Positions 37,545-47,930 are shown, numbered from the stretch's first letter. The stretch is 64,000 bases of DNA from Pseudidiomarina terrestris (GCF_030466405.1 NZ_JAGGJF010000001.1:1-64000), one strand, 5' to 3'. Notes: generated by a model from the letters alone, not told the origin. Translations and numbers: made by a program.

Positions 37545-37832
37545 ATGAAAACAACAGCCACACCGCATCCTGACGCATTAAAAACTAATCTGGCCCAGCG
37601 CCTCAAGCGCATTGAGGGGCAGGTCCGTGGACTGCAAAAGCTTATTGAGAACGATACCTACTGTGATGACGTTCTAATGCAACTGGCATCCGTGCAATCG
37701 GCGTTGAATGGCGTCGCTAAAAAACTCCTGAGTCAGCATATGCAGACTTGTGTCAAAGCACGCTTAAATGCCGGTGATGACTCGGTACTCACCGAGCTTG
37801 ATACCACCATTGAACGACTGCTAAAACGCTGA
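37545..37832 (+). CDS. csoR: CsoR-type copper-sensing repressor
   Basis: A 95-residue all-helical DUF156 protein. The copper ligands of CsoR are visible as Cys in TYCDDVL (about 40) and HxxxC in SQHMQTCV (His about 65, Cys about 69). That X-H-C pattern points to Cu(I) rather than nickel (RcnR) or formaldehyde (FrmR). It sits directly upstream of copA behind a matching operator, so copper would release it and allow export. Confidence 0.9.
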   Translation: MKTTATPHPDALKTNLAQRLKRIEGQVRGLQKLIENDTYCDDVLMQLASVQSALNGVAKKLLSQHMQTCVKARLNAGDDSVLTELDTTIERLLKR

Positions 37833-37870
37833 AGCCCCATCCATCAACGAATCTACCGACAGGTGACGCG

Positions 37871-40120
37871 ATGAAACAACAGACTATGCAATTACAGCTC
37901 AGTGGCATGAGTTGCGCCGGTTGCGCGAAAAGCATCGAGCGTGCGCTCAGTGAGGTCAATGGGGTTGATGAGGTTCACGTCAACTTTGCCACCGAAATCG
38001 CTGCTGTAAAGGGCACCAAACTCGATGGGCAGAAACTCACTGCCGCCGTAAAAGCGGCTGGCTACGATGCGCAAGCGATAGACCATAGCCAACCGGCAAC
38101 GAGTGACCCGCAAGCACAGGCACAGCAGCGACAACTGGTTAAGTTTATTATCGCTGCCCTCCTCTCTCTGCCACTTTTATACACCATGTTCGGGCATTTC
38201 AGCTGGACTGAAGGGGTACCGGTACCCGACCTGCTGATGTCCCCCTGGCTACAGCTCATGCTGGCCACCCCGGTGCAATTTGTCATCGGCTGGCAGTTCT
38301 ATCGAGGCAGTTACCATGCCTTGCGCGGTGGCGCGGCGAATATGGACGTTCTGGTCGCATTAGGAACCTCCGCGGCATACTTTTACAGCATCTATCTGGC
38401 CTGGTTCGACGACACTTTCCAACGTCATGACGGCCTCTACTTTGAAACCAGTGCCGTACTGATTACTCTGATTGTGTTAGGGAAGTGGTTTGAAGCCCGG
38501 GCTAAAGGCCGCTCTTCAAATGCAATTCGCCAGCTGCTCGAGTTACAACCGGCCAAAGCCCTGCTAGAGCAAGATGCTGATAGCACCAAGCAGGTTGCTG
38601 TTGCTGATCTTCAGGTCGGTGACATTGTCCACGTTCAGCCGGGACAGAATGTGCCCGTTGATGGTGAAGTTATCAGTGGGTCAAGTGCCATTGATGAGTC
38701 CATGTTGACGGGTGAGAGTATGCCTGTCAGTAAATCGGCCGGCGACAAAGTGATTGGCGGTACCTTGAACACCACCGGTTTTATCCGGGTGCAGGTCAAA
38801 CAAACTGGCGCCGATACTGCATTGGCTAAAATTGTTAAAGTGGTTGAACAGGCGCAAACTTCGAAAGCGCCGATTCAACGCTTAGCGGATAAAGTCGCTG
38901 GTATATTTGTTCCTGTCGTCCTCGTCATTGCCTTGCTGACCTGCCTGATCTGGTTCTTCTTGCTGGCCCCGGGTGACTGGCGACAGGCGTTCGAGTCCAC
39001 CGTTGCGGTGCTGGTTATTGCCTGTCCTTGTGCGTTAGGCCTGGCCACCCCTACTTCCATTATGGCGGGTTCAGGACGCGCCGCCCAGGCAGGTGTACTG
39101 TTCAAACAAAGCGCTGTACTGGAAATGACGCATACCATCGACACCATTGTGTTCGATAAAACCGGCACCCTGACCGAAGGTAAGCCTAAGCTGACGGATT
39201 TTGAGCTGCTGAGTGAGACCATATCCAAGTCAGCTATCGCTGGCTTGTTACTGGCTGTCGAGAAGCAATCCGCCCATCCTTTGGCGCAGGCTATTGTTCG
39301 CGGCACTGAAAGTCTCACTGAATCTGCTACAACGCCCAAGGTGAAAGAATTTTCTGCATTACATGGTAAAGGCGTCAGCGCCACTATTATCGGGCTGGAC
39401 GGTGATGTGGAGCACACGCAGCACGCTCTGATCGGTACGCTGCGGCTACTAAAAGAGCACGATACTGTCATCAGCCCCGCTGCGGAACAGCGCTTTCAGG
39501 AGCTGCAACAGCAAGGTAAAACGGTGATGGCCGTTGCCGTCAACCAGCAACTGGTCGCCTATGTCGCGGTTGCAGATACCTTGCGCGAGACAAGTAAAAA
39601 CGCATTACAGCTGCTGCGCCAGCGCGGCCTCAAATTAATCATGCTGACCGGTGATAACCGACAGACGGCACAAGCGATCGCTGAGCAACTGGGCATTGAC
39701 GAGGTCATAGCTGAAGTCTTACCTGAAGACAAAGCCAGGCAAATTAAGCAACTACAAGCTGAAGGCAGGTGCGTGGCCATGGTCGGAGATGGTGTTAACG
39801 ATGCTCCTGCGCTGGCGGTAGCGGATGTTGGCGTGGCGATGGGCTCGGGCACTGACGTCGCTATTGAAACAGCAGATATTGCATTGTTACGCGCTGATCT
39901 GCAGACCCTGGTGCATGCCATTGAGATGAGTGAACTCACACTGCGTAATATTCGACAAAATTTATTCTGGGCCTTCGCTTATAACACATTAGGTATTCCC
40001 ATTGCTGCAGCAGGTCTGCTTGCACCTTGGCTGGCAGGCGGCGCCATGGCGCTAAGTTCGGTGTCAGTCGTACTCAATGCGCTGCGGTTGCAAAGGGTAA
40101 AACTATCGAGTGTGCAATGA
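37871..40120 (+). CDS. copA: Copper-exporting P1B-type ATPase
   Basis: A 749-residue Cu(I) exporter. It has one N-terminal heavy-metal domain with MSCAGC (about 14-19), the transport motif CPC in VIACPCALGLATP, the phosphorylation site DKTGT, HP in SAHPLAQ, and GDGVNDAPAL. E. coli CopA has two N-terminal metal domains, so this is the single-domain form. It removes cytosolic copper to the periplasm. It is 38 bases after csoR. Confidence 0.95.
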   Translation: MKQQTMQLQLSGMSCAGCAKSIERALSEVNGVDEVHVNFATEIAAVKGTKLDGQKLTAAVKAAGYDAQAIDHSQPATSDPQAQAQQRQLVKFIIAALLSLPLLYTMFGHFSWTEGVPVPDLLMSPWLQLMLATPVQFVIGWQFYRGSYHALRGGAANMDVLVALGTSAAYFYSIYLAWFDDTFQRHDGLYFETSAVLITLIVLGKWFEARAKGRSSNAIRQLLELQPAKALLEQDADSTKQVAVADLQVGDIVHVQPGQNVPVDGEVISGSSAIDESMLTGESMPVSKSAGDKVIGGTLNTTGFIRVQVKQTGADTALAKIVKVVEQAQTSKAPIQRLADKVAGIFVPVVLVIALLTCLIWFFLLAPGDWRQAFESTVAVLVIACPCALGLATPTSIMAGSGRAAQAGVLFKQSAVLEMTHTIDTIVFDKTGTLTEGKPKLTDFELLSETISKSAIAGLLLAVEKQSAHPLAQAIVRGTESLTESATTPKVKEFSALHGKGVSATIIGLDGDVEHTQHALIGTLRLLKEHDTVISPAAEQRFQELQQQGKTVMAVAVNQQLVAYVAVADTLRETSKNALQLLRQRGLKLIMLTGDNRQTAQAIAEQLGIDEVIAEVLPEDKARQIKQLQAEGRCVAMVGDGVNDAPALAVADVGVAMGSGTDVAIETADIALLRADLQTLVHAIEMSELTLRNIRQNLFWAFAYNTLGIPIAAAGLLAPWLAGGAMALSSVSVVLNALRLQRVKLSSVQ

Positions 40121-40196
40121 CGAACGATGACAAGCATTGTGGCTCTGCCATGCTTAGTTTATCTTAGGGGGGTCAATTCGCAATTTTGGGTGCTTT

Positions 40197-41234
40197 ATGC
40201 TCGCAAGTATTATGATCGCCAGTACACTCGCCGCAACGATGTTAACCAGTGCCACGGCAATAGAGCTAGAAAGACTTCCGACCCGCCCGGACGTGCACTG
40301 GATAGGAGTCAGCACGCCTAGTCCTGATGTGGTCTGGATCAGCGGTAGTAAGGCCACCATCGCGCGCAGCGTTGATGCCGGGCAAACCTGGAATTACAGC
40401 ACCCCCTCCAACTCAACCCTGGAGTTTCGCGATATTGAAGGCCTAGATGATCAACATGCCTTTGCCTTGAGCATTGGCAAGAATGGCAATTCGCGCATTT
40501 ATTACACCAACAATGGTGGCGACAGCTGGCAGCTGCGTTACCGCGCCGGTGGCAACCAATTTCTAAATTGCTTTGCCATAGCTCCAGAAACGAATGAAGT
40601 TTGGGGCTTTGGCGATAGTATCGATGGCAAGTGGGATCTGTTGCGCTCTACTGATGGCCGAAACTGGCTGTCGTCAAGCAATGCCGTAGGTAGCCCGCCA
40701 CTTAGTGCTGAAGGCGGCCTTGCTGCCAGTGGCGGTTGTGTGCGTTATGGCAAAAATGCCTGGGCGATTGGCACCGCGAATGCTGCAACCGCACGCTTAC
40801 TTGTTAAACGCAGTTTTGGTATCCGCTTTAAAGCTATAGAAACACCTCTACCTGCGGGTCCCGGTGCCGGAATCGCCAGCGTCTGGCCATTCGCTGAAGA
40901 TCACGTGCTCATGGTGGGAGGTGACCTGAAGCATGCAGAGCGCCGTCCGCGCATCGTCGAGTACAAAGACGATAGTTTTACACCCTTGGCCGAGCCGCCC
41001 CTTAGCGGCGCACTTTATAGCCTCACAGTAACGCGAGATAAACAGCTGATTGTCAGCAATCCGTCGGGCGCAGCCCTGTTGCCCTCGGTCGACAGCAACA
41101 ACTGGCTGCCTCTCAGCGATGCCAACATCTGGAATTCAGCCTGTAATGTTGATGCCTGTTACTTCGTCGGGAAAGAAGGCTACACGGGCAAGCTTAGCTT
41201 GCCAGTAACGCCATCCCCCCAGACACGTGACTAA
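40197..41234 (+). CDS. Exported Ycf48/BNR-type beta-propeller protein
   Basis: A 345-residue protein with a signal peptide (about 1-21). The mature part contains repeats of the form SVDAGQTWNYS, YTNNGGDSWQLRY and RSTDGRNWL, which are BNR/Asp-box repeats of Ycf48-like six- or seven-blade propellers. Bacterial members are periplasmic and little studied. It follows copA by 76 bases but no copper-binding motif is seen; the Cys residues near the C-terminus (CNVDACYF) could form a disulfide. The gene end overlaps the convergent desulfurase gene by 41 bases. Confidence 0.78.
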   Translation: MLASIMIASTLAATMLTSATAIELERLPTRPDVHWIGVSTPSPDVVWISGSKATIARSVDAGQTWNYSTPSNSTLEFRDIEGLDDQHAFALSIGKNGNSRIYYTNNGGDSWQLRYRAGGNQFLNCFAIAPETNEVWGFGDSIDGKWDLLRSTDGRNWLSSSNAVGSPPLSAEGGLAASGGCVRYGKNAWAIGTANAATARLLVKRSFGIRFKAIETPLPAGPGAGIASVWPFAEDHVLMVGGDLKHAERRPRIVEYKDDSFTPLAEPPLSGALYSLTVTRDKQLIVSNPSGAALLPSVDSNNWLPLSDANIWNSACNVDACYFVGKEGYTGKLSLPVTPSPQTRD

Positions 41235-43305
41235 CATTACAAAAGCCGAACCGGGTCAGAACTTGTGCCGCCACTGCACTGCGATTGCCTGAGCGGCATA
41301 AGCAGATGATAGGCCGGTTTTTGAAGTCTTCCCGGTGGTCATAAAGAAACTGTACGAGACGGGTCAGCGGCACGTTCATGACTTGCGCTGGTAATTGCAG
41401 TGGGGTGACCTGATGTTCTTGTTGCTCACGCACGTCAAGTACCAGTGTTTCCGGCCGGCGCAACCATTCCTGCTGCTGTTCGGGCGCAATATTGACCAAC
41501 TGGCAGGGCTGCCCTTCCCCTTTTAATTCGCGCAATTGAGAGGCAATGGCGAAGTCATCATCCCACTTCCGACAGACCAAAGTATGCTCACCTAACACGC
41601 TTTCCAGCACCTGCGGTGCCGCTTGCTCGCCGACAAAGGCAAAGTCCACTCGCGCGCCAGCGGTGGGTTCAATCGGTGAGCTCAATAGATACACCGGCTG
41701 CCGGCTACCGACCCGGTACAAGCGCCGATTGCCGACCAGTAAACAACCGTCCGTGGGCACATCGCAATCGACCGGCGTGGAGCAATCGGCCTGAGCAGCT
41801 AATGGCCAGCCGACGTTATCGCGTTCAGCATCGCAGCCACTGGCACACAGCAACTGTGCCAGCATGGCTGCAGTACTGTCATCGCCTTGTGGCTCTGTGG
41901 TCACTACAGCTTTTACACGATAGTGCTGACACGCTACTAATTTCTCTATCCGGTCAGCGAGTTGCGGGATGGGGTCGATAACGGCCATTTCACGTGCAGA
42001 GCGGTCGATCACCAGATAGCAGCATTGAGCATCGAAGCGCAGCTGCACGACACCGTCCAGCTCACTGTCGAAGTCTTCATTGGTATCACTCAGTAGTAAA
42101 CAGGAATGCCGCAGTGCTTGCGCAGCTTCTTCAATCCGCGCACAAGCCGCGTCAACGGTCGCCTGCTCCGTGGCCGGACCAAAGGACAACCGAATCGCCG
42201 ACTGCGAACGCCAGTCATCAAGGCCCATGGCGTCCAGTACGTAGCTGCGGGTGACTTTTGAACTGCAGGCCGAGCCGGAGCTTACGCGAATATTGGCGGC
42301 GTCAAAGACGTCCATAATATCGCGCGAAGGTACGCCTCTTACAGAAAAGTTCAGGGTTGTTGGCACTGAGTATTCAAACGCATGATTCAGTTCCAGGGTC
42401 GGAAATGCAGTGCGCAAAGCTGCCAGCAATTGCTCACGATACGCCCCCAGGGTCGCTACCGGCTTAAAGACTTGCTGCTCACGGTCAAGCAACAACTCAA
42501 ACAAAGTGTGCATGGCCGCTATACCCGGCAGGTTTTCAGTGCCTGAACGGAAGCCCTGCTCCTGGCCACCACCGATGATGAGTGGCGTAAAGGCAGCATG
42601 TTCGCGTACATATAAAAAGCCAATCCCTTTCGGTCCGTAAAGCTTGTGACCGCTGAATGGCGCATAGTCGATGCTGGTTTGCGCCAGCTGTAACTGCCCT
42701 TTACCAAGCATCTGTACACAGTCGACCATCCAGGGAACGCCTGGTGCATGTTGGCGAATGACCTTTTCAAGCGTCGCTAAATCTTGACGAACGCCGGTCT
42801 CATTATTTACCGCCATGGTTGAAATCATCAAGGCGTGTGGCAAGTGCTGAGCGATAAAATCAAGATCCAGTAAGCCATTTCGATCGACTGGAATCGCTTT
42901 TAACTCAGCCTTTGTCCCTAGTAACTCGTTCCAGTGAGCAAGAGCCTGAGGAACGGCTTTGTGCTCCGTCGCACCGTAGAGAAGGTACTTTCCGGCGGTA
43001 ACCTGGCCCTGCTTCCGCGCTGCGGTCAGCGCAGACAGCACAGCGGTCTGAATGCCTTCTGTTGCGCCACTGGTAAAAACCAGCTGCCCGCGTTCGGCGC
43101 CAATCACCTCACAACCTAAGCGACGCGCATTATCCAGGATGTAACGTGCCTGCAAACCGGTAATATGGCTGCTGCTAGGGTTACCAAACACCTGTTCCAT
43201 GGTATGTGATACGGCACGCGCAATTTGCGGCAACACGGGAGTAGTTGCATTGCAATCAAGATAAATTTCATCATCTTTCGGACGTATGTGTACTGGCGTG
43301 ACCAT
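41194..43305 (-). CDS. Cysteine desulfurase / degenerate MBL-fold / rhodanese fusion
   Basis: The 703-residue protein has three parts. Residues about 13-395 form a class V PLP enzyme of the NifS/IscS type: YLDCNATTP, TEHKAV, NNETG, the PLP Lys in SGHKLYGPKG (about 217), RSGTEN, and the persulfide Cys in SSGSACSSKVTRS (about 343). Residues about 415-590 resemble the metallo-beta-lactamase fold of persulfide dioxygenases (YLVIDRSAREMAVIDPI) but the metal motif HxHxDH is replaced by TTEPQGDD. Residues about 605-703 are a rhodanese domain with the loop CRSGNRS. The protein could pass sulfur from cysteine to the rhodanese Cys internally. The ATG at 43305 is preferred to a GTG three codons earlier. 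It follows the nqr operon. Confidence 0.85.
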   Translation of the reverse strand: MVTPVHIRPKDDEIYLDCNATTPVLPQIARAVSHTMEQVFGNPSSSHITGLQARYILDNARRLGCEVIGAERGQLVFTSGATEGIQTAVLSALTAARKQGQVTAGKYLLYGATEHKAVPQALAHWNELLGTKAELKAIPVDRNGLLDLDFIAQHLPHALMISTMAVNNETGVRQDLATLEKVIRQHAPGVPWMVDCVQMLGKGQLQLAQTSIDYAPFSGHKLYGPKGIGFLYVREHAAFTPLIIGGGQEQGFRSGTENLPGIAAMHTLFELLLDREQQVFKPVATLGAYREQLLAALRTAFPTLELNHAFEYSVPTTLNFSVRGVPSRDIMDVFDAANIRVSSGSACSSKVTRSYVLDAMGLDDWRSQSAIRLSFGPATEQATVDAACARIEEAAQALRHSCLLLSDTNEDFDSELDGVVQLRFDAQCCYLVIDRSAREMAVIDPIPQLADRIEKLVACQHYRVKAVVTTEPQGDDSTAAMLAQLLCASGCDAERDNVGWPLAAQADCSTPVDCDVPTDGCLLVGNRRLYRVGSRQPVYLLSSPIEPTAGARVDFAFVGEQAAPQVLESVLGEHTLVCRKWDDDFAIASQLRELKGEGQPCQLVNIAPEQQQEWLRRPETLVLDVREQQEHQVTPLQLPAQVMNVPLTRLVQFLYDHREDFKNRPIICLCRSGNRSAVAAQVLTRFGFCNVSHVSGGMALLAS

Positions 43306-43344
43306 AATCACCACTTTAGTGTTGGATTTTTAGTAATTGTGCAC

Positions 43345-43557
43345 TTAGTTGATTCGGTTTTTTTGCCACTCTTGTTCTTTTGCCATGCGCGCTTTTTTAT
43401 CATCACAAGGCTCATCACAATCGCAAGCTTTGTCCATGCCAAGGCTGGCAATACCGCCGCAACTACCTGAGATGGTTTTGCGTTGTACAATAAACCCAAC
43501 CGACATGGCCAACACCACAACTAAAAAGATGCCGAAAACTAATAAAAATAACCCCAT
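43345..43557 (-). CDS. nqrM: Na+-NQR maturation protein NqrM
   Basis: A 70-residue protein (the ATG at 43557 starts the membrane segment MGLFLLVFGIFLVVVL). After the single membrane segment it has the conserved cysteines SCGGIASLGMDKACDCDEPC of DUF539. NqrM is needed for correct assembly of the NQR complex, probably by delivering iron to the NqrD/NqrE site. Its place at the end of the nqr-apbE operon is standard. Confidence 0.93.
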   Translation of the reverse strand: MGLFLLVFGIFLVVVLAMSVGFIVQRKTISGSCGGIASLGMDKACDCDEPCDDKKARMAKEQEWQKNRIN

Positions 43558-43570
43558 GCGACCTCCTGAG

Positions 43571-44587
43571 TTACTGCAAAAAAGGTTTGAACGCTGTACT
43601 AGTGTACTCTTTAAACTCGCCGTTTTCACGTGCGATCAACATCACCGCCAGTTGCTGGGCTTCAGCAAAAGCCAAAGCTGCTTCTGGTCCCATCACCGTC
43701 AGCGCAGTCGCGTAGGCGTCGGCATCCATACAGCTGTCGGTAACCACCGTCACCGAGACGAGATTATGCTGTACCGGACGGCCCGTACGTGGATCGATAA
43801 TATGGGAGTACCGAATCCCATTCTGTTCAAAGTAATTACGATAGTCGCCAGATGTTGCCACGGCATTATTACCAGGCTCAATGATACGTTGGGCAGCTCG
43901 CTGGGTGCTTTCCGGCCGTTCGATGGCGATTCGCCACGGTTGATTGCCAGGCTTGCTACCTTTCATGATCATCTCACCACCGATCTCGATCAGGTAGTTC
44001 TGGATCTCCATCTGCTCGAGTAAGCGCGCGACCCGGTCCACGGCATAACCTTTGGCAATAGTTGACAGGTCAACGTAGAGGCCGGGAACATGTTTTTGCA
44101 ATTGATGATTTTCAACCGTTAAGTGTTGATAACCCATCTGCGCCAGCGCAGTGGCAAGCTCTTCATCAGAAGGCACCCGCTCAGGCCGTTGTTCAGGACC
44201 AAAGCTCCATAAGTTAACAATTGGACCTACAGTCACGTCCAGCAGACCGTCAGTTTGCTCCGCGATCTCTAACGAGCGGCGCACCACCTGTTCCAGTGAA
44301 CGTGAGATCACCACCGGCTCAGTCGTTTGCTTTTTATTAAACAGGGATAGCTCTGACTGCGGATCATAGGTCGACATTTGACTGTTGATCTGCTCGAGCA
44401 GGCCATCGACCCGTTCCTTCACTTTCTCCGCATCATGCCGGGGATTCGCCGAGACATAGCGAATATGGTAGGTCGTACCCATAGTATCGCCAGACACCGC
44501 GACCTGCTGCGGCGCATGGCTACAAGAAACGAAAAAGGCTAGCCCTACCAGGGCTAGCCAAATTAGACGTAATGATGATTGATTCAC
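43571..44587 (-). CDS. apbE: FAD:protein FMN transferase
   Basis: A 338-residue ApbE that attaches FMN by phosphoester bonds to Thr in NqrB and NqrC. An N-terminal lipoprotein-type signal (FFVSC, Cys about 22) puts it in the periplasm. The conserved motifs GDTMGTTYHIRY, LDVTVGPIVNLWSFGP, DLSTIAKGYAVDRV and HIIDPRTGRPV are present. It lies between nqrF and nqrM. Confidence 0.95.
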   Translation of the reverse strand: MNQSSLRLIWLALVGLAFFVSCSHAPQQVAVSGDTMGTTYHIRYVSANPRHDAEKVKERVDGLLEQINSQMSTYDPQSELSLFNKKQTTEPVVISRSLEQVVRRSLEIAEQTDGLLDVTVGPIVNLWSFGPEQRPERVPSDEELATALAQMGYQHLTVENHQLQKHVPGLYVDLSTIAKGYAVDRVARLLEQMEIQNYLIEIGGEMIMKGSKPGNQPWRIAIERPESTQRAAQRIIEPGNNAVATSGDYRNYFEQNGIRYSHIIDPRTGRPVQHNLVSVTVVTDSCMDADAYATALTVMGPEAALAFAEAQQLAVMLIARENGEFKEYTSTAFKPFLQ

Positions 44588-44604
44588 CTTACTTATCCAC
44601 CTTT

Positions 44605-45846
44605 TTATCCGCCGAAGTCATCCAGCATGATATTTTCGTCTTCCACGCCCAGATCCTTGAGCAAGTTAATCACTGCGGCATTCATTACCGGTGGACCACA
44701 CATGTAGAATTCACAATCTTCAGGCGCTTCGTGATCTTTCAGATAACGCTCGTAAAGAACATTATGAATAAAACCAGTATCGCCATCCCAATCATCTTCC
44801 GGCTGCGGATCAGAAAGTGCCACATGCCATTCAAAGTTGTCATTCTCACGTTGCAACATATCGAAGTCTTCAACGTAGAACATTTCTTTCTTCGAACGTG
44901 CACCGTACCAGAAGCTGATCTTACGATCGGTGTTAATACGACGGAGCTGGTCAAAGATATGCGAACGCATTGGCGCCATACCAGCACCACCACCAACAAA
45001 GACCATTTCCGCCTCGGTTTCTTTGGCGAAGAACTCACCAAACGGACCAGAAATAGTGACTTTGTCACCCGGACGTAAGCTAAAGATATAAGATGACATT
45101 TTACCTGCTGGCAGGCTCAGGTCGTTCGGCGGCGGTGTTGCACAACGCACGTTCAACATGATGATGCCTTTCTCATCCGGGTAGTTCGCCATCGAGTAAG
45201 CACGCACAACTTCTTCATCAACCTTGGATTCGATATCAAAGAAACCAAACCGTTCCCAATCGCCACGGAATTTCTCTTCGATGTCGAAATCTTTATAGCG
45301 AATGTGATGCGGTGGAGCTTCGATCTGGATGTAGCCCCCTGCGCGGAAAGGTACGTCCTCTCCTTCTGGCAACTGCACCACAAACTCTTTAATGAAGGTC
45401 GCGACGTTATCGTTCGACTTCACTTTACAGTCCCACTTACGAATACCGAAGACTTCCTCGGGAAGTTCGATCTTCATGTTTTGCTTAATGTTCACCTGAC
45501 AAGACAGACGTACGCCTTCACGCGCTTCTTTCTTGTTGATGTGGTCACGCTCGGTCGGCAGAATATCACCACCGCCCTCAGTAACTTTCACGGTGCACTG
45601 GCCACATGAACCACCACCACCACAGGCAGACGATACGAAGATACCCGCATTCGCCAAAGCGCCTAATAACTTGGTGCCTGGCTGCGTGGTAATTTTCTTG
45701 TCTTCATCTTCGTTAATCAAAATCTCGACATCACCCTGGGGTACTAACTTTGATTTAGCGAACATAATGATCGCAACCAAAATCAATACGATTAGGGTAA
45801 ACATGCCTACGCCGAGCGCTATTAATGTCAATTCTTGCCCTTGCAT
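44605..45846 (-). CDS. nqrF: Na+-NQR subunit F (NADH dehydrogenase entry subunit)
   Basis: NqrF oxidises NADH and passes electrons through FAD and a 2Fe-2S cluster. The 413-residue protein has one N-terminal membrane segment (about 8-30), a ferredoxin domain with [10 protein letters not shown] and a fourth Cys in LSCQV, an FAD motif RAYSMANYP, and an NAD site [12 protein letters not shown]. Length is standard. Confidence 0.97.
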   Translation of the reverse strand: MQGQELTLIALGVGMFTLIVLILVAIIMFAKSKLVPQGDVEILINEDEDKKITTQPGTKLLGALANAGIFVSSACGGGGSCGQCTVKVTEGGGDILPTERDHINKKEAREGVRLSCQVNIKQNMKIELPEEVFGIRKWDCKVKSNDNVATFIKEFVVQLPEGEDVPFRAGGYIQIEAPPHHIRYKDFDIEEKFRGDWERFGFFDIESKVDEEVVRAYSMANYPDEKGIIMLNVRCATPPPNDLSLPAGKMSSYIFSLRPGDKVTISGPFGEFFAKETEAEMVFVGGGAGMAPMRSHIFDQLRRINTDRKISFWYGARSKKEMFYVEDFDMLQRENDNFEWHVALSDPQPEDDWDGDTGFIHNVLYERYLKDHEAPEDCEFYMCGPPVMNAAVINLLKDLGVEDENIMLDDFGG

Positions 45847-45891
45847 CGACTCGTACCTCTTAATTATCCGTTGCTAGTGTTACTGGTGCTG

Positions 45892-46500
45892 TTACAGGGA
45901 TACGCCAGAGAATGACATAAAGCCCAATCCGATCAGACCCACTGAAATAAAGGTAATACCCAGGCCACGTAAGCCATCAGGAACGTCAGAGTATTTCAGT
46001 TTCTCGCGCACAGCTGCCAAAGCAACAATCGCCAGCGCCCAACCTACACCACTACCAATACCGTAAACGACACTTTCGCCGAAGTTATAGTCACGCTCAA
46101 CCATGAAAGAAACACCACCGAAGATGGCGCAGTTTACGGTGATCAACGGCAAGAAAATACCTAGTGCGTTGTAGAGAACAGGCACGTATTTATCCAACGC
46201 CATTTCCAGGATCTGAACCAAAGCTGCAATTACCCCGATGAACGCCAGGAAGCGCAGGAAACTCAGGTCCGCATCTGGAAATCCAGCCCAGCTCAAAGCG
46301 CCTGGGGCCAGAATGTTGTGATAAATAATATTGTTTACCGGTACCGAGATACCTAACACCACGATGACGGCAACGCCCAGACCAAAAGCAGTGCTTACTT
46401 TTTTCGATACTGCCAGGAACGTACACATCCCCAGGAAAAACATCAGGGCAAGGTTTTCGATGAATACCGATTTTATAAATAAACTTACATAAGCTTCCAT
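45892..46500 (-). CDS. nqrE: Na+-NQR subunit E
   Basis: A 202-residue integral membrane subunit with six membrane segments. NqrE and NqrD form an inverted pair holding an intramembrane iron centre; the Cys in LGMCTFLAV and in [10 protein letters not shown] are the expected ligands. Confidence 0.97.
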   Translation of the reverse strand: MEAYVSLFIKSVFIENLALMFFLGMCTFLAVSKKVSTAFGLGVAVIVVLGISVPVNNIIYHNILAPGALSWAGFPDADLSFLRFLAFIGVIAALVQILEMALDKYVPVLYNALGIFLPLITVNCAIFGGVSFMVERDYNFGESVVYGIGSGVGWALAIVALAAVREKLKYSDVPDGLRGLGITFISVGLIGLGFMSFSGVSL

Positions 46501-46510
46501 GATCGGCTCC

Positions 46511-47146
46511 TTAATCCTTTGGCTCTACTTGTTCTGGACGGAAAGTACGCAGTATCCAGATGAACGCGCCAATAACAAAGAACGCGCTTGGCGGGAACAA
46601 CAGGAATCCAACCGGTTGATACCAGCCACCCTCTGAAGCCAGAGCGAAGATTTGCGTACCGAACAGGCTACCTGAACCAAATAGCTCACGGATAAAGCCG
46701 ACAAACAGCAATACCACCGAGTAACCCAGACCGTTACCGATACCATCGAGGAACGAAAGGCCTGGCGAGCTCTTCATCGCGAAAGCTTCCGCGCGTCCCA
46801 TAACGATACAGTTGGTAATAATCAAACCAACGAAGACCGAGAGCTCTTTAGCGATGCTGTAGGCATAGGCACGAAGTATCTGGTCAACAACAATAACCAG
46901 ACTCGCGATAATCGTCATTTGCACGATAATGCGCACGCTTGATGGAATATGATTCCGAATCATTGAGATAAACAAGTTCGAGAATGCGGTAACCATGGTC
47001 AGTGCGATACACATGACCACGGTATTTTCCATCTTCGACGTAACTGCCAATGCCGAACAAATACCAAGGATCTGCAGGGCAATAGGGTTGTTCGCAAAAA
47101 TCGGTCCAAACAGGACTTCTTTCATTTCTTTTGCACTACTAGCCAT
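46511..47146 (-). CDS. nqrD: Na+-NQR subunit D
   Basis: A 211-residue six-segment membrane subunit paired with NqrE. Cys in LGICSALAV and in [15 protein letters not shown] match the ligand positions. Its start overlaps the end of nqrC by 8 bases. Confidence 0.97.
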   Translation of the reverse strand: MASSAKEMKEVLFGPIFANNPIALQILGICSALAVTSKMENTVVMCIALTMVTAFSNLFISMIRNHIPSSVRIIVQMTIIASLVIVVDQILRAYAYSIAKELSVFVGLIITNCIVMGRAEAFAMKSSPGLSFLDGIGNGLGYSVVLLFVGFIRELFGSGSLFGTQIFALASEGGWYQPVGFLLFPPSAFFVIGAFIWILRTFRPEQVEPKD

Positions 47147-47930
47147 TGTTCAGCTCCCCCTTGCGAATTTTGTCTAAAAGTGGGCCATAAGCCTTGTCGC
47201 TAAACCAGTAATCAACCAGGTATTCAACACCATTACTGGTCAGTGTGGCACCTGATAATGCATCGATATCATGGTTTTCCTGGGCTGGGTTCTTCATCAC
47301 GTCGAACTGCACTTCTTCATAATTGTCGCCGTAGATTTGTTTACCTTCCCACTGGGCCACCCATTTAGGGTTTTGAATTTCACCACCTAAACCTGGTGTC
47401 TCACTATGCTCGTAAAAGTTCACACTACGAACAGTCGACAAGTCCGGTTGCAAAGCGATCAGACCATACATGGTACCCCACAGTCCGTAACCACGGATGT
47501 AAAGCACTAAGGTCTGCAGTTCACCTTGCTCATTATTGATGAAATAAACCTTGGTTACGTCTTCACGCGCGCCGATACCTGCGATGTCCTCGCTCTTATC
47601 GAGTTTGGTGCTCCATTCAGGCTTATTCGCAGCCGCGATGGGATCGTAGTTCACCGGCCCCAGGTCGTTGGCTTGTTCAACCACTTCCAGGGTGTTCAAG
47701 TTAATCAACTTGGTCTCAACCCGCTGGTTAAAGAGTTCAACGACGCTGGTATCCGGCTGCAGCAAGCCAGCGGCGTCAAGTACGTTACGCTGCATATCTA
47801 ACGCTGCATTCTTCTGTTGAATAGGCTTTAAGCCCACAGCTGCACCAGACACGACAACGGCGCAAACCAAACAGAGGATGACGACAACGAGTAATGTTTT
47901 ACTTAACGATTCGTTTTTCTTATCAGCCAC
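47139..47930 (-). CDS. nqrC: Na+-NQR subunit C
   Basis: A 263-residue periplasmic flavoprotein anchored by one N-terminal membrane segment (about 9-31). The FMN attachment Thr lies in the SGATLTS motif (about 224-230), the target of ApbE. It overlaps the nqrB end by 8 bases. Confidence 0.97.
   Translation of the reverse strand: MADKKNESLSKTLLVVVILCLVCAVVVSGAAVGLKPIQQKNAALDMQRNVLDAAGLLQPDTSVVELFNQRVETKLINLNTLEVVEQANDLGPVNYDPIAAANKPEWSTKLDKSEDIAGIGAREDVTKVYFINNEQGELQTLVLYIRGYGLWGTMYGLIALQPDLSTVRSVNFYEHSETPGLGGEIQNPKWVAQWEGKQIYGDNYEEVQFDVMKNPAQENHDIDALSGATLTSNGVEYLVDYWFSDKAYGPLLDKIRKGELNNG

Noticed and set aside
40132-40157. Hairpin between copA and the propeller gene considered as a terminator
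   Set aside because: The stem is interrupted by a bulge and no T-run follows; too weak to list as a feature.
43349-44023. A 224-codon open frame on the plus strand
   Set aside because: It spans nqrM and half of apbE in antisense, with no family features.
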